Origin: Clostridia bacterium | Lineage (GTDB): Bacteria; Bacillota; Clostridia; Oscillospirales; Acutalibacteraceae | Reading direction: 5' to 3' | Assembly: GCA_900755895.1 (NCBI GenBank) | Contig: CAAEIG010000179.1 | Span: forward strand, 1-14,619 | DNA length: 14,619 bases | Shown: positions 14,319-14,619 of the stretch, in pieces | How positions within the stretch are numbered: the first letter of the stretch is position 1 | Layout of the letters: every line of letters starts with the position of its first letter | Notes under the pieces: generated by a model | The model's database searches: none | What the model saw: the letters and a program-made list of their open reading frames with translations, nothing else | Told to the model about the DNA's origin: nothing | Made by a program: the position numbers and the translations under genes

Positions 14319-14619
14319 TCATTCCTCGCAGAAGACGAGGCTTGTCTGTACCCCTCCGGCGGGATCGCGGCACACATCGGCGCAGTACGTGGCGCCGTGC
14401 CAGTAGAAACGGAAATGCAGGCCCTGCCAGCCGTCAGGCAGGTGGGGGCCAATGCCGGGCCGCCCGCCGTAAAATGCAGACCCGCAAAGCCGAACACCAC
14501 GGCCTGCCAGGCCGCCTGTTTTTCCTGCGGGGTGAAAGCGTCGGGCAGGCGCGTCATCGCCAGCAGCGTATCCGCCTGCTTGATGCCCTGGTCCCGCTGC
14601 AGGCGGGCGATGGTCCGCC
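14319..14619 (-). pseudogene. 3' end of a GH65-type glycoside phosphorylase, with internal deletion and frameshift
   Basis: Read on the minus strand from the right edge: IARLQRDQGIKQADTLLAM resembles the GH65 phosphorylase segment IKQAD-LLAM, and FTPQEKQAAW follows. The sequence then jumps directly to WQAVVFGFAG, which in GH65 enzymes comes some 80-100 residues later, after the YYEP-TTHDSSLS segment, absent here. The junction (14501-14513) is the near-palindrome GGCCTGCCAGGCC. After a short C-run (14481-14483) one base is missing; in the other frame the protein continues as FYGGRPGIGPHLPDGWQGL, HFRFYWHGATYC, and ends at the TGA 14319-14321, matching the C-terminal domain of these phosphorylases. 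Enzymes of this family split alpha-glucosides with phosphate in the cytoplasm. The family call rests on remembered motifs; most of the gene lies outside the window. Confidence 0.6.

Overview
The window looks like a chromosomal segment of a gut-type Clostridia (Oscillospiraceae/Ruminococcaceae-like) bacterium. This is inferred from the moderately high GC coding sequence, strong AGGAGG ribosome binding sites, TTG and GTG starts, a YesM/YesN-type two-component system and a CUT1 sugar importer that lacks its own ATPase gene. The genus is a guess.

Left part (1-3420): scar tissue of mobile DNA. A gene of which only the first codons are visible leaves the window at the left edge. A small unrecognised ORF (151-411) follows. 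Next comes the 3' part of a tRNA-Arg(CCG) gene (458-502, minus strand) with its terminator, cut exactly at the anticodon loop, as expected for an attachment site of an integrated element. To its right are a frameshifted AlbA_2/ATP-binding regulator (668-2154), whose promoter is overlapped by an inverted repeat, a second, diverged copy of the attachment-side sequence (2383-2495), about 400 bp with no recognisable gene, and a decayed IS3-family transposase (2926-3418).

Central and right part (3460-14275): one coherent glycan-use locus made of two divergent transcription units. The leftward unit encodes a sensor kinase, an AraC-type response regulator and a GH30 glycosidase, with an overlap and a short gap between genes. 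The rightward unit encodes a lipoprotein sugar-binding protein, an attenuator-like hairpin, two permeases and a GH31 glycosidase, and closes with a strong terminator. The reading is that the kinase senses a sugar outside the cell, the regulator switches on the divergent promoters, the importer brings in an oligosaccharide and the two enzymes cut it in the cytoplasm. GH30 enzymes cut beta-linkages and GH31 enzymes alpha-linkages, so the substrate may be mixed or branched; the exact sugar cannot be read from sequence. Beyond the terminator, on the other strand, lies the 3' end of a GH65-type glycoside phosphorylase that appears broken by an internal deletion and a frameshift.

The most unusual local signals are a perfect in-frame triplication of a Shine-Dalgarno-plus-ATG unit in front of the binding-protein gene, the two diverged copies of an attachment-side sequence, and the broken phosphorylase.
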